Shown: in pieces, positions 26,577-35,379 of the stretch
Layout: each line of letters opens with the position of its first letter
Numbering within the stretch: position 1 is the stretch's first letter
DNA from: Cyclobacteriaceae bacterium
GTDB taxonomy: Bacteria > Bacteroidota > Bacteroidia > Cytophagales > Cyclobacteriaceae
Length of the DNA stretch: 64,000 nucleotides
Direction of reading: 5' to 3'
Assembly: GCA_026003355.1 (NCBI GenBank)
Contig: BPHC01000005.1
Location: forward strand, 180,583 to 244,582
Program-made: the position numbers and the translations under genes
Notes under the pieces: generated by a model
What the model was told of the DNA's origin: nothing
The model's input: only the letters and a program-made list of their open reading frames with translations
Database searches by the model: none

Positions 26577-27842
26577 TTAATGCATATCCAGCTCGGAAAA
26601 AAGGCTGCGCGGAATAATTTGCATTAAAATGGGAAGGGTGAGGAATTTCTGGGGCAGCGAAATAATAACAAAAGAGGGTACGGTTTTGAGTATGGTTATT
26701 AAATGTTCGCGCACCGCTTCGTTTTCTTCGGGGCTTAGCTGTCCCGAACGGGCCTTGCGCATTAAAGTAACGAGTTCATCGCTGTCTTTAATGCCCTTAA
26801 GCAGTCTTCCTTTGTTTTTTTCGGCCACGCGGGCCAGGCGTTCTACAAAATGGGCGCTTACCTTTTCGTAATCCTGCTTGTCCTGCAGAAACTCCAGCTG
26901 CTGCCAGTGCTCCAGCACAAAACCTTCAATGGCCAACAGGCTGTTGTCGAGATCTTCTTCGTTAAAGTTAAGTGCCCGGCAGAGGTCTTTCAGAAAATCC
27001 TGCTCGGCCTGCTCCACCCGCCGGTCGGCCCATGTGGTAAGGATGGCTATTTCCAGCAAAAACTTGCGCAAAATCCATGAGTTGTCGGTGGGTATGTTGA
27101 TTTCTTCAAGCACAGCCCCCTCCTCAAATATTTTCATGGCCTCTTTGCGCTTGTCGGCGGGCAGGTCGGTGCTTTGCAGGAAATAGTGAAACAACTTGCG
27201 CTCTTCGTAGTCTAAAATGTTGTCGGCATGGGCCGTGGCGGCAATAACCTTTACCATGGCAAAGCGCAGTTCTTCACGCTCGTACCTGAAAAAGTCGGCC
27301 ACAATGCGGTCGGCATTGGTGTGTATCCATTGGCCGAAAATGAAAATATCCAGAAACAACAGGCTGTTATGAAAGAAGTACACCCAGAAGTTGTCCTTGT
27401 AATCGGATGTAAGATCAATGCGTTTGTCCAGGATTTTTTCGGCCAGTTCGAGCGGAGAGCGCTGGCGGCCAAACAGTGTTTTGGTTGGCGTGGCCAGTTC
27501 GGGGAATACGTTGTTGTAAAAACGGGTAATGTTTTCGAGTACTTTCAAAAATATTTCCGGAAGTTCTTCGGGATTGGTAACAGGCTTTTGATGAAACAGC
27601 AACGAGCTGCTGATAAGGCTTTCGGCCAGCAGAATCTTGAGCTTGTCTTTTTCATCCCAGGTACCGGCAGCGGGGTGCTCAATGGGCCCAACCGACTGCC
27701 CGTACATAAGGCCCGTAGGCTGAATGATGCGGTACAGGGAGTGTTCGGGGTGAGACGACCGGAGGTTGATGGAAATGTCTTTCAGGAGGTCTTTACGGAA
27801 CTCCAGGTATTCTTTAAGCCATCCTTTTTGGTTGGGTTTCAC
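26577..27842 (-). CDS. LETM1-related protein with TerB-like helical region
   Basis: 421 residues, no signal peptide. The middle (about 190-300: AMVKVIAATAHADNILDYEERKLFHYFLQ, then AILTTWADRRVEQAEQDFL) repeats the acidic TerB/DjlA-like helical pattern. The last about 75 residues (LKTVPSFVIISLPQKFLTLPILMQIIPRSLFSEL) match the LETM1-like membrane-facing segment. Bacteroidota versions are annotated as LETM1-related biofilm-associated proteins. The start is GTG 27842, since no ATG precedes the conserved N-terminus. It is 30 nt downstream of purE and convergent with TerC. Confidence 0.8.
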   Translation of the reverse strand: MKPNQKGWLKEYLEFRKDLLKDISINLRSSHPEHSLYRIIQPTGLMYGQSVGPIEHPAAGTWDEKDKLKILLAESLISSSLLFHQKPVTNPEELPEIFLKVLENITRFYNNVFPELATPTKTLFGRQRSPLELAEKILDKRIDLTSDYKDNFWVYFFHNSLLFLDIFIFGQWIHTNADRIVADFFRYEREELRFAMVKVIAATAHADNILDYEERKLFHYFLQSTDLPADKRKEAMKIFEEGAVLEEINIPTDNSWILRKFLLEIAILTTWADRRVEQAEQDFLKDLCRALNFNEEDLDNSLLAIEGFVLEHWQQLEFLQDKQDYEKVSAHFVERLARVAEKNKGRLLKGIKDSDELVTLMRKARSGQLSPEENEAVREHLITILKTVPSFVIISLPQKFLTLPILMQIIPRSLFSELDMH

Positions 27843-27872
27843 AGGCTGAAGGTAATTCTTTTTGGTGTAAAA

Positions 27873-28385
27873 TCAGAGCAGCGAGCGCCATCCTTTCTGT
27901 TCCATTTCGCGCGCAGCGGCCTCAACTTTGTTTTGCAGGTTTTCTTTAAAAACACCAAGGCGCTCGGCTGTCTTTTTGTCCGATGAACCGATGATTTGTG
28001 CGGCCAGAATACCGGCATTGCGTGCTCCGTTAAGCGCTACGGTGGCCACCGGAACGCCGGCAGGCATTTGAAGAATGGACAGTACAGAGTCCCAGCCGTC
28101 AATGGAGTTGCCCGATTTTACCGGCACCCCGATGACGGGAAGGGTGGTAACCGATGCTACCATGCCGGGCAGATGGGCGGCTCCTCCCGCTCCGGCAATA
28201 ATAGCCTTTAACCCGCGCTTGCGTGCTTTTACGGCATAGTCCATCATGCGCTGTGGGGTGCGGTGGGCCGAGACAATGGTCATTTCGTACGGAATGCCCA
28301 GTTCGTCCAGGGCTTCGGCTGCGTCTTTCATCACGGCCAGGTCTGAGCGGCTGCCCATAATAATGCCTACAAGCGGTTTGTTCAT
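27873..28385 (-). CDS. purE: N5-carboxyaminoimidazole ribonucleotide mutase
   Basis: 170 residues. PurE class I signatures are [27 protein letters not shown] and [14 protein letters not shown], then [11 protein letters not shown] and [22 protein letters not shown]. It moves the carboxyl group from N5-CAIR to CAIR in purine synthesis, acting right after PurK. Its ATG overlaps the purK stop by 4 nt. Confidence 0.97.
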   Translation of the reverse strand: MNKPLVGIIMGSRSDLAVMKDAAEALDELGIPYEMTIVSAHRTPQRMMDYAVKARKRGLKAIIAGAGGAAHLPGMVASVTTLPVIGVPVKSGNSIDGWDSVLSILQMPAGVPVATVALNGARNAGILAAQIIGSSDKKTAERLGVFKENLQNKVEAAAREMEQKGWRSLL

Positions 28386-29506
28386 GTTATAACCTTAAGG
28401 GTTTGTTTTACAAATTCTGCTTTCCTGTGCAAGCGCGCAACATCTTCGTCCACTACCGTTACATGCCCCATTTTGCGAAAGGGTTTGGTGTTTTTCTTTC
28501 CGTACAAATGTACATGTACGCCGGGCTGCTGAAGCACCTGTTCCAGCCCCTTGTATTGGGCAGGCCCTGAGTAGCCGTCTTCGCCCAGCAGGTTAATCAT
28601 GGCGGCGGGGGCAATGAGCGCGGTGCTGCCCAGTGGCCAGCCCAGTATGGCCCTCAGGTGCTGCTCAAATTGCGAGGTGATATGGGTTTCGATGGTGTGG
28701 TGTCCGCTGTTGTGGGGTCGCGGAGCCATTTCGTTTACCAGCAGCTCGCCTTTGGCAGTTACAAACATTTCAACGGCCAGCAGTCCCGTAAGCTGCAGGC
28801 GCTCTATAATGTTGCGTGCCAGGGCATCGGCTTCACGGGCTGTTTGCGGTGAAATACGTGCAGGGGCAAAGAGATATTCCACGAGATTTTTTTCCGGATG
28901 GAAAATCATTTCAACGGGCGGGTAGGTGGTTACTTCACCCTTGGCGCTGCGGGCAGCTATTACGGCTATTTCTTTTTCGAAAGGAATGAATTTTTCGAGC
29001 ACACCGGGTGCATCGAAGGCCAGGTGCAGGTCGGCAGGGGTTTTTATTATCTGCACACCGCGGCCATCGTAACCTTCGCGGCCCAGTTTGTGCACAGCCG
29101 GAAGGAATGCGGTATGCCGGCTTACCTCTTCGCGGTTTTGGGTAAGCACGAAATCGGCTGTTGGAATATTGTTGTTGCGGTAAAATGTTTTTTGTGCGCG
29201 CTTATCCTGTATAAGGCTGATGGCCTCCGGCTGGGGATAAATTTTTTTTCCCTGTTGCTGCAGCACCTGCAGGGCCTCTATGTTTACGTTTTCAATTTCA
29301 ATGGTAATGATGTGGCAGTCCTGGCCGAAGGCCAGCACGGAATCGAAGTGGGTAATGGAGCCTTGCACAAAACCATTAAAGACACTGCAGGGGGCGCTGA
29401 TGTCGGGGTCCATGATGCGGAAGGAAAGCCCAAAGTCCAGGCCTTTTTGCACCAGCATGCGGCCCAGTTGTCCTCCGCCCAGAATACCAATAACCGGTTG
29501 TTCCAT
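28382..29506 (-). CDS. purK: N5-carboxyaminoimidazole ribonucleotide synthase
   Basis: 374 residues, ATP-grasp. Seen are the N-terminal [41 protein letters not shown] (nucleotide/HCO3 loop), [17 protein letters not shown] and catalytic [16 protein letters not shown]. It joins bicarbonate to AIR with ATP. Together with purE (4-nt overlap) it forms the bacterial two-step route to CAIR. A TAACTTGC element 7 nt before the start is one base off the -7 consensus. Confidence 0.97.
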   Translation of the reverse strand: MEQPVIGILGGGQLGRMLVQKGLDFGLSFRIMDPDISAPCSVFNGFVQGSITHFDSVLAFGQDCHIITIEIENVNIEALQVLQQQGKKIYPQPEAISLIQDKRAQKTFYRNNNIPTADFVLTQNREEVSRHTAFLPAVHKLGREGYDGRGVQIIKTPADLHLAFDAPGVLEKFIPFEKEIAVIAARSAKGEVTTYPPVEMIFHPEKNLVEYLFAPARISPQTAREADALARNIIERLQLTGLLAVEMFVTAKGELLVNEMAPRPHNSGHHTIETHITSQFEQHLRAILGWPLGSTALIAPAAMINLLGEDGYSGPAQYKGLEQVLQQPGVHVHLYGKKNTKPFRKMGHVTVVDEDVARLHRKAEFVKQTLKVIT

Positions 29507-29582
29507 AAAGAAAGCAAGTTAGGAAGAAAATGCATTTGCCATGCCGGCATGGTTTTTGGAAAATTATTTGCAAATTCGAAAC

Positions 29583-30119
29583 ATGAAGAATACGCTTTGG
29601 CTGTGGTTTGTGTTGTTTGCCGTGCCGGCTGCTGCCCAGGTTACGGGCAAAACATTTCCGCAAATGGAAGCCGAAAATCTGTCGGACGAAAAGATTGTTT
29701 TGCCCGATGCGGTGCGCGGCAAATACACCCTGCTGGGTTTGGCTTATTCCAAAAAGTCCGAAGATGAACTGAACACCTGGTTTCAGCCTGTTTTTGAAAA
29801 GTTTATTCAGAAAAACAAGGGGTTGTTTGAGGGCTTTGGCTATGATGTGCATGTTTATTTTATTCCCATGTTTACGGGTGTAAACGCAGCGGCTACCGGT
29901 ACAGCCAAAAGAAAGGCGCTGCAGAACGTTGACCCGCAGCTGCATCCGTACATATTATTTTACAAAGGCGACCTGAAGCCTTACAAAGAGGCTTTGGATT
30001 TTGAAAAGCGCGATGTGCCCTACTTCTTTGTGCTGGACGCCAACGGAGTAATACGGTATGCCACCAGCGGCCGCTATGCGCCTTCCAAAATGGATGCCAT
30101 AGAGGCGGTACTGGAATAA
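29583..30119 (+). CDS. Exported thioredoxin-fold-like protein
   Basis: 178 residues from ATG 29583 (MKNTLWLWFVLFAVPAAAQ, a clear signal peptide). The body (KTFPQMEAENLSDEKIVLPDAVRGKYTLLGLAYSKKSEDEL...YFFVLDANGVIRYATSGRYAP) has the layout of a TlpA/AhpC thioredoxin fold but no CxxC. It is thus not a conventional thiol oxidoreductase. It loosely recalls ATP10-like assembly factors (weak inference). It is 9 nt upstream of the PrsW gene and probably co-transcribed with it. Confidence 0.65.
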   Translation: MKNTLWLWFVLFAVPAAAQVTGKTFPQMEAENLSDEKIVLPDAVRGKYTLLGLAYSKKSEDELNTWFQPVFEKFIQKNKGLFEGFGYDVHVYFIPMFTGVNAAATGTAKRKALQNVDPQLHPYILFYKGDLKPYKEALDFEKRDVPYFFVLDANGVIRYATSGRYAPSKMDAIEAVLE

Positions 30120-30128
30120 TAATTTCGG

Positions 30129-30845
30129 ATGAGTTTGCTTATTTTACTTGCTCTTGCTTTTGCTCCCGGCCTGGCTATAGCGCTGTACATCTATCTTAAG
30201 GATCATCATGAGCGCGAACCCTTTGGCCTGCTGATGACGAGTTTTATTTACGGAGGTGTAAGCACCCTTGTAACCCTGTTTATAAGCTGGCCGATGGATT
30301 TGATTTTTGTTCTTCGTGATGACAGCCTGTCTGATCAGTTCACCAATGCTTTCTTCAAGGTGGCCCTGGTAGAGGAGTTCAGCAAGTTTATTTTTATCCG
30401 TTTTATACTGTATTATAACAAAAACTTTAATGAACCCTTTGACGGCATCGTGTATGCCACCATGGTGGGTATGGGCTTTGCCACGCTCGAAAACATACTT
30501 TATGTTTTTCAGTACGGCATACCCACCGGCATTTTACGCATGTTTACAGCCGTACCGGCACATGGCTGCTTTGCCGTATTAATGGGGTATTATCTGGGTA
30601 AAGCCAGGTTTACACATCGACACGAGTGGGCTTACAGCCTCTTTGCGTTGCTGGTGGCCACTGCCTTTCATGGTGCGTACGATTACTTCTGGTTCATTAG
30701 TTTTGTTCCGGGCATTTGGCTGGGAGCTGTGCTTTCGCTCATTATTGCTGTAGTACTGTCGCGCAGGGCCATACGACTGCACCAGCAGGCTTCTCCGTTT
30801 ATTCCTGTTTCGGGCAGGCCTCCGGAAAACGACCTAAGTGTTTAA
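30129..30845 (+). CDS. PrsW-family intramembrane glutamic protease
   Basis: 238 residues with about seven hydrophobic helices. The active-site motifs of PrsW/CAAX-like (CPBP superfamily) proteases are present: LVEEFSKFIFIR (Glu-Glu), GFATLENILY, AHGCFAVLMG and AFHGAYDYFW. In Bacillus PrsW cleaves an anti-sigma factor; the Bacteroidota substrate is unknown. An ECF sigma/anti-sigma-like pair is in the window but 17 kb away. Its 3' end overlaps the convergent RNase G gene by 12 nt. Confidence 0.88.
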   Translation: MSLLILLALAFAPGLAIALYIYLKDHHEREPFGLLMTSFIYGGVSTLVTLFISWPMDLIFVLRDDSLSDQFTNAFFKVALVEEFSKFIFIRFILYYNKNFNEPFDGIVYATMVGMGFATLENILYVFQYGIPTGILRMFTAVPAHGCFAVLMGYYLGKARFTHRHEWAYSLFALLVATAFHGAYDYFWFISFVPGIWLGAVLSLIIAVVLSRRAIRLHQQASPFIPVSGRPPENDLSV

Positions 30846-32387
30846 CTGTATTTCTTCTCCCTCCTGGTTCAGAAATTTAAACTCGGTAATGGCCAGCGAA
30901 GAATTGACTTCCAGTTTAATCCAGCGCCGGTAGGTAAAAAACCAGCGCATGCGGATGGACGGAAATCCGCGGGTGAAGTAAGCATGCAGATACGGATGAA
31001 CAGCAAGCACCAGCCGGCGCTCGTTTTGCTTGCGCACCAGGTATTCCAGTTCCCGTTCAATCTGGTCCGACACCAGAATGGTAGCGCCTATTTTTCCGGT
31101 GCCGTTACAGGTGGGGCATACCTCTTTGGTAATGATATTAAGCTGGGGCCGTACCCGTTCGCGGGTAATTTGCATGAGCCCGAACCTGGAAAGGGGCAAG
31201 ACAGTTGAACGGGCCTTATCTTGTGCCAGCTCCTCCTTCATTATTTTGTAAATAAGCCGTTTGTTGTCGGGGCTTTTCATGTCAATGAAATCCACCACAA
31301 TAATGCCTCCCATGTCGCGCAGGCGCAGTTGCCTGGCTATTTCGCGTGCGGCCTCGGTGTTTACAGAAAGCGCGGTGGTTTCCTGGTTTTCTTCGCGGTT
31401 TGACTTGTTGCCGCTGTTTACATCAATTACGTGCAGCGCTTCGGTGTGTTCAATAACCAGGTAGCCGCCACCCTTCAGGCTTACGGTTTGGCCAAAAGCC
31501 GATTTGATTTGCTTTTCTATGCCGTAGAACTCGAACAGCCTGGCTTTGCCGGTATAAAGCTTTACAATTTTTTCCTGCTCGGGAGCAATGGTGCGGATGT
31601 ACGATTTTATTTCTTCGTATATCTTCTTGTCGTCAACCAGAATGTTATCGAACGACTCGTTGAGCAGGTCGCGCAGCAGGGCCGATGTTTTGTTCAGTTC
31701 GCCAATAAGCTTATCGCGGGGCTGGGCATCGGGCAGGCGTGCAACGCCCTCTTCCCAGGTTTTAAGCAGCTGGCGCAGGTCGCGGTCAAGGTCGGCTACT
31801 TCTACGCCTTCGGCCACCGTTCGCACAATTACCCCAAAATTTTCGGGCTTTATGGACTGGATAAGCCGAAGCAGGCGCTTGCGCTCATCGCTGCTCGTAA
31901 TTTTTTTGGAAATGCTTATGGCATTGGAAAAGGGGACGAGCACCAGGTAGCGCCCGGCCAGTGACAGCTCGCAGGACAACCGCGGGCCCTTCGTTGAGAT
32001 CGGTTCCTTTACAATTTGCACCGGAATGACTTGGCCTTTGGTTAACTGCTGGCCAATTTTGCCATGTTTGTCAATGTCCGGCTCGAGTGTAAACTTTTCA
32101 AGCTTGCCGAAAATCTTGCGGGCCCTTACCAGTTTGGTAAATTTTTGCAATGAGCTGAACTGGGGTCCCAAATCCAGGTAATGAAGGAAAGCATCTTTTT
32201 GGTAGCCCACGTCAATGAAGGCGGCATTTAAACCCTGCACTACTTTTGTAACCGTGCCCAGGTAAATGTCTCCTACGGTGAACTTGCTTCCCTCCGTTTC
32301 CTGATGAAATTCAACAAGGGTTTTATCCCGAAGAAGGGCTATACGGCAACCGTCCTGAGCATTACTGATGATCAGTTCGTTGCTCAC
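30834..32387 (-). CDS. rng: Ribonuclease G/E family endoribonuclease
   Basis: 517 residues. The S1 domain is at about 35-125 (VGDIYLGTVTKVVQGLNAAFIDVGYQKDAFLH). The RNase E/G catalytic domain has DVNSGNK (about 320) and DFIDMKSPDNK (about 363), the Mg-binding Asp residues. The zinc-link cysteines are in CPTCNGTG (about 423). There is no long C-terminal degradosome scaffold, so it is RNase G-like. It processes 16S rRNA 5' ends and starts mRNA decay. The start is GTG 32387 (MSNELIISNAQDG). The tiny mS38-like gene lies 35 nt upstream. Confidence 0.95.
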   Translation of the reverse strand: MSNELIISNAQDGCRIALLRDKTLVEFHQETEGSKFTVGDIYLGTVTKVVQGLNAAFIDVGYQKDAFLHYLDLGPQFSSLQKFTKLVRARKIFGKLEKFTLEPDIDKHGKIGQQLTKGQVIPVQIVKEPISTKGPRLSCELSLAGRYLVLVPFSNAISISKKITSSDERKRLLRLIQSIKPENFGVIVRTVAEGVEVADLDRDLRQLLKTWEEGVARLPDAQPRDKLIGELNKTSALLRDLLNESFDNILVDDKKIYEEIKSYIRTIAPEQEKIVKLYTGKARLFEFYGIEKQIKSAFGQTVSLKGGGYLVIEHTEALHVIDVNSGNKSNREENQETTALSVNTEAAREIARQLRLRDMGGIIVVDFIDMKSPDNKRLIYKIMKEELAQDKARSTVLPLSRFGLMQITRERVRPQLNIITKEVCPTCNGTGKIGATILVSDQIERELEYLVRKQNERRLVLAVHPYLHAYFTRGFPSIRMRWFFTYRRWIKLEVNSSLAITEFKFLNQEGEEIQLNT

Positions 32388-32422
32388 GGTTCAGAATGTT
32401 TTTGTTGCGTATAGCGTTAAGC

Positions 32423-32518
32423 TTATCTGTTCTTCTTCTTGTGTCTGTTTTTTCTCAGGCGCTTCTTGCGCTTGTGGGTAGCCATTTTGTGGCGTTTTCT
32501 CTTTTTTCCGCTTGGCAT
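32423..32518 (-). CDS. AURKAIP1/COX24 (mS38-like) small basic ribosome-associated protein, 31 aa
   Basis: The minus-strand ATG at 32518 opens a 31-codon frame, MPSGKKRKRHKMATHKRKKR, then LRKNRHKKKNR and a TAA at 32423-32425. More than half the residues are Lys or Arg, with the KRKRHKMxTHKRKKRLRKNRHKKK core of the AURKAIP1/COX24 domain. That domain is known from mitochondrial mS38, and tiny homologues occur in Bacteroidota. It is expected to bind rRNA in the small subunit. It sits between the TPR gene and rng on the same strand, which fits a translation/RNA-processing operon. It is too short for most gene callers. Confidence 0.85.
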   Translation of the reverse strand: MPSGKKRKRHKMATHKRKKRLRKNRHKKKNR

Positions 32519-32579
32519 ATATGGTTTATGTTTTTGTCCTTCCCCGCGTAAAACGGCAGGCTATGGAAAGGGGGTGCGT

Positions 32580-33380
32580 TTATTTTAAATCCTTCAGATA
32601 CGAATCGACCGTAGCCTGAACGGCCGGATCCGGATCTGCCTGTTTAATTAATTCAAATTGTTCGCGTGCCTTTTTCCGGTTTCCCAGATTCATGTAGGCT
32701 ACGCCCAGCAGCAACCTGCCCTGGGAGTGTGCCGGGTTAACCTGCAGCAGTTCTTCCAGGCGTTCTACCGCCCGGCTGTACTGCCCCGACTGGATGGCCA
32801 GCATGCCCAGGTTAAACAGGGCAGTCTGGTTTTTCGGGTCGGCCTGCAACACCTCGCGCAGCAGGGTTACACCCTGCATGGGAGCAGAGCTGAGGTACGT
32901 CATGGCCAGCTGGCATTTTACTTCCAGGTTGCCGGGTTCGGTCTCCAGCACCTTGCCCAGGTAGTGGCGGGCGCTGGAAGCAAGCTGTTGCTGTTTTTTT
33001 TCATCCACAGCAAAGGTATAAGCCTGGTAGTAGGCTTCACCGGCCTTTTTCCAGGCGGTCGTGTTGTTAAAAAACGCTGCAGCCCTGTCGGCAAACCAGG
33101 CGGCGCTGTCGTATTGTCCTGCTTTGCGGTACAGCCCGCTCAGCGAGTCGGCAAAGATAGCATTTTTTTCAGCGGTGGTTTCTGCAGCCCACTGGCTGCG
33201 CATCTGATGGATTTGCTCTGTAAGCTCCTGTGCGGGCCGATGTGGGTCGGCCGGGGGCATGCCAACGCTGTCGGCAGCAGAACTGTTATCGGCATTGCGC
33301 ACCACCGAACGGGGCAAAAAATACAGCAGGGCAATTAGCGCCAGCCCGGCCAGGAGCAGAAAAATCCGGTTCTTCCACAT
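32580..33380 (-). CDS. Membrane-anchored TPR protein
   Basis: 266 residues. One N-terminal transmembrane segment (RIFLLLAGLALIALLYFLP) precedes tetratricopeptide repeats in about residues 80-260. The best are PKNQTALFNLGMLAIQSGQYSRAVERLEELLQVNP and HSQGRLLLGVAYMNLGNRKKAREQFELIKQADP. These make a protein-binding scaffold on the periplasmic side; the partner is unknown. It starts 10 nt after the HU stop and is followed by the mS38-like gene 61 nt later. Confidence 0.85.
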   Translation of the reverse strand: MWKNRIFLLLAGLALIALLYFLPRSVVRNADNSSAADSVGMPPADPHRPAQELTEQIHQMRSQWAAETTAEKNAIFADSLSGLYRKAGQYDSAAWFADRAAAFFNNTTAWKKAGEAYYQAYTFAVDEKKQQQLASSARHYLGKVLETEPGNLEVKCQLAMTYLSSAPMQGVTLLREVLQADPKNQTALFNLGMLAIQSGQYSRAVERLEELLQVNPAHSQGRLLLGVAYMNLGNRKKAREQFELIKQADPDPAVQATVDSYLKDLK

Positions 33381-33390
33381 TGCGGTGACC

Positions 33391-33699
33391 TCAGGCCTTG
33401 CCGGCCATTTGCTTCACTTTTTCGCTGGTTTTGATTTTGTTAACAAATATTTTGGCGGGCTTAAAGCTGGGCACAAAATGCTCTTCTATTACCAAAGCAG
33501 TGTTACGCGAAATGTTGCGGGCAATTTTGCGCTTGCGCTTCTTGTTGATGAAACTGCCAAACCCCCTGATGTAAATATTGTGGCCGTTGGCCATGTTGTT
33601 TTTAACCACCAGAAAAAAGGCTTCCAGCGAGGCGGTAACATCGGCCTTGTCCACGCCGGTTTTTTCAGCAATTTCGTTGATGATATCTGCTTTGGTCAC
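33391..33699 (-). CDS. HU/IHF-family DNA-binding protein
   Basis: 102 residues from GTG 33699 (MTKADIINEIAEKTGVDKADV). The N-terminal helical dimerisation part is followed by the DNA-embracing beta-arm region GHNIYIRGFGSFINKKRKRKIARNISRNTALVIEEHFVPSFKPAKIF. The canonical PxF context at the end (VPSFKPA) is intact, and a short basic tail follows. It bends and compacts DNA. An exact TAAATTTG promoter element lies upstream on the minus strand at 33736-33743. Confidence 0.94.
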   Translation of the reverse strand: MTKADIINEIAEKTGVDKADVTASLEAFFLVVKNNMANGHNIYIRGFGSFINKKRKRKIARNISRNTALVIEEHFVPSFKPAKIFVNKIKTSEKVKQMAGKA

Positions 33700-33735
33700 G
33701 ACTTATGGAATTAAGGTTGGATTTTTTTGGGACGC

Positions 33736-33743
33736 CAAATTTA
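33736..33743 (-). promoter_or_regulatory. Bacteroidota-type -7 promoter element upstream of the HU gene
   Basis: On the minus strand this reads TAAATTTG, an exact TAnnTTTG match, 36 nt before the HU GTG start. The predicted leader is about 30 nt. Confidence 0.5.
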
Positions 33744-33796
33744 ATTTTCGCTCCCTGAATTAAAAATGAATATTGAAAAAATTGATTATCAATAAG

Positions 33797-34840
33797 ATGG
33801 ACAGCCCCTTTTTCGCGACCAATGCACTGAAATGGTATGACGAAAACAGGCGTGATTTGCCCTGGCGCAACACGTCCGACCCCTACCGCATCTGGCTTTC
33901 GGAAATTATCCTTCAGCAAACCCGCGTTCAGCAGGGCCTTCCCTATTATCAAAGGTTTATTGCAGCATTTCCCGATGTATTCCGCCTGGCGGCTGCCCCG
34001 CCGGATAAAGTTTTACGCCTCTGGGAAGGACTTGGCTATTATACCCGGGCGCGCAACCTCCATGCCTGTGCCCGGCTGGTGGTACAAAACCACCAGGGTG
34101 TGTTTCCGTCGCGTTATGAAGACCTGCTGCGGCTGCCCGGAATAGGCCCCTATACGGCTGCAGCCATTGCTTCGATGGCATTCGGACAGGCGGTGGCCGC
34201 CGTTGACGGTAATGTGTATCGTGTGCTGGCGCGGTTTTTCGGCCTTGAGCAGCCCATAAACAGCCCCTCGGGCAAAAGAGTCTTCCAGAAACTGGCCCAT
34301 GAACTATTAGACCGACAACGCCCTGGAGCGTACAACCAGGCGGTGATGGAGCTGGGCGCCCTTGTTTGCACTCCCAAAAACCCGGCCTGCCACACCTGTC
34401 CCGTCCGGTCCGGCTGCCGGGCATTTCAATTAAACCGGTGGCATAAACTACCGGTTAAGGCGCAGACACGGAAAATACGTACCCGCTACCTGCACTATCT
34501 GGTGTTTTCGGGGGGCAATAGGGTTTATATGAAAAAAAGAAAAGCCAGAGACATCTGGCAAGGGTTATACGATTTCTATTGCGTGGAAACAAACCGATTG
34601 CAACCGGCTGAAAAAATTGTAAAAAGCCTGGGCCTTCGGCCCGGCTATATTTCGGGCGTTAGTCCGGCTTACCGGCACCAGCTTACCCATCAAAAAATTG
34701 TGGCCCGCTTTGTGGTTATCGGCAACCCGGCAGGCCTTCCGGCAGATGCCGGCCTGCGGCCCTATACACCGGCACAGGCGGCCAGATTACCCAAACCCGT
34801 CCTCATTACCCGCTACCTGGCCGACACCGGTTTTTTATAG
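33797..34840 (+). CDS. mutY: A/G-specific adenine DNA glycosylase
   Basis: 347 residues from ATG 33797 (MDSPFFATNALKWYDENRRDLPWR). A TTG-initiated extension is less likely. The helix-hairpin-helix LPGIGPYTAAAIASMAFG, catalytic Glu36 in LSEIILQQTRVQ, and catalytic Asp in AAVDGNVYRVLARFFG (about 137) are seen. The 4Fe-4S cysteines are in CTPKNPACHTCPVRSGC. A C-terminal NUDIX-like 8-oxoG recognition domain follows (about 225-347). It removes A opposite 8-oxoG. It is the first gene of a mutY-ssb-gldE-gldD cluster. Confidence 0.96.
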   Translation: MDSPFFATNALKWYDENRRDLPWRNTSDPYRIWLSEIILQQTRVQQGLPYYQRFIAAFPDVFRLAAAPPDKVLRLWEGLGYYTRARNLHACARLVVQNHQGVFPSRYEDLLRLPGIGPYTAAAIASMAFGQAVAAVDGNVYRVLARFFGLEQPINSPSGKRVFQKLAHELLDRQRPGAYNQAVMELGALVCTPKNPACHTCPVRSGCRAFQLNRWHKLPVKAQTRKIRTRYLHYLVFSGGNRVYMKKRKARDIWQGLYDFYCVETNRLQPAEKIVKSLGLRPGYISGVSPAYRHQLTHQKIVARFVVIGNPAGLPADAGLRPYTPAQAARLPKPVLITRYLADTGFL

Positions 34841-34855
34841 TTGCTGCATAATGGC

Positions 34856-34863
34856 TAACTTTG
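34856..34863 (+). promoter_or_regulatory. Bacteroidota-type -7 promoter element upstream of ssb
   Basis: TAACTTTG exactly matches TAnnTTTG. It lies 16 nt past the mutY stop and 60 nt before the ssb ATG, giving ssb its own start with a leader of about 55 nt. Confidence 0.6.
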
Positions 34864-34923
34864 TTCAACTCTGAAGATGAAGAGAGTTTCCTTAGGGCAT
34901 CAACCGAAAAACAAGTCAATACT

Positions 34924-35352
34924 ATGTCTGGAGTAAACAAGGTAATTCTGATAGGCCGCCTGGGTAAAGACCCGGAAGTGCGAAGCCTGGACAGTGGTGT
35001 AATGGTGGCCAATTTTACACTCGCAACCTCTGAAGTATACCGCGATCGCACCACCGGAGAGCGCAAAGAAACCACCGAGTGGCATAATGTGGTGCTGTGG
35101 CGCAATCTTGCCGAAATTGCCCAAAAATATCTTCACAAAGGCGATATGGTATATATTGAGGGGAAATTACGCACGCGCTCGTGGGAAAAAGATGGCGTAA
35201 CCCGTTATACCACCGAAGTGGTGGGCGACAACATGACCATGCTTACCCCGCGTGGCAGCAGTTCTTCGGCTGAAAATAACAGCGCCTCCAGGCCTGCAAC
35301 TGAAACCACGCCGCTGCCGGATACCGGAGCGACAGACGACCTGCCGTTCTGA
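34924..35352 (+). CDS. ssb: Single-stranded DNA-binding protein
   Basis: 142 residues from ATG 34924 ([20 protein letters not shown]). The OB fold covers about residues 1-108 and includes [53 protein letters not shown] short Ser/Thr/Pro linker leads to the acidic tip TDDLPF, the standard protein-docking tail. A longer upstream frame crosses the promoter and was rejected. gldE begins 27 nt downstream. Confidence 0.97.
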   Translation: MSGVNKVILIGRLGKDPEVRSLDSGVMVANFTLATSEVYRDRTTGERKETTEWHNVVLWRNLAEIAQKYLHKGDMVYIEGKLRTRSWEKDGVTRYTTEVVGDNMTMLTPRGSSSSAENNSASRPATETTPLPDTGATDDLPF

Positions 35353-35379
35353 GCCCGACTTCATTAAACCGCTAGCCCC

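Noticed and set aside
27228..27986. 252-codon plus-strand frame opposite the LETM1-like gene and purE
   Set aside because: Spans two real minus-strand genes; a composition artefact.
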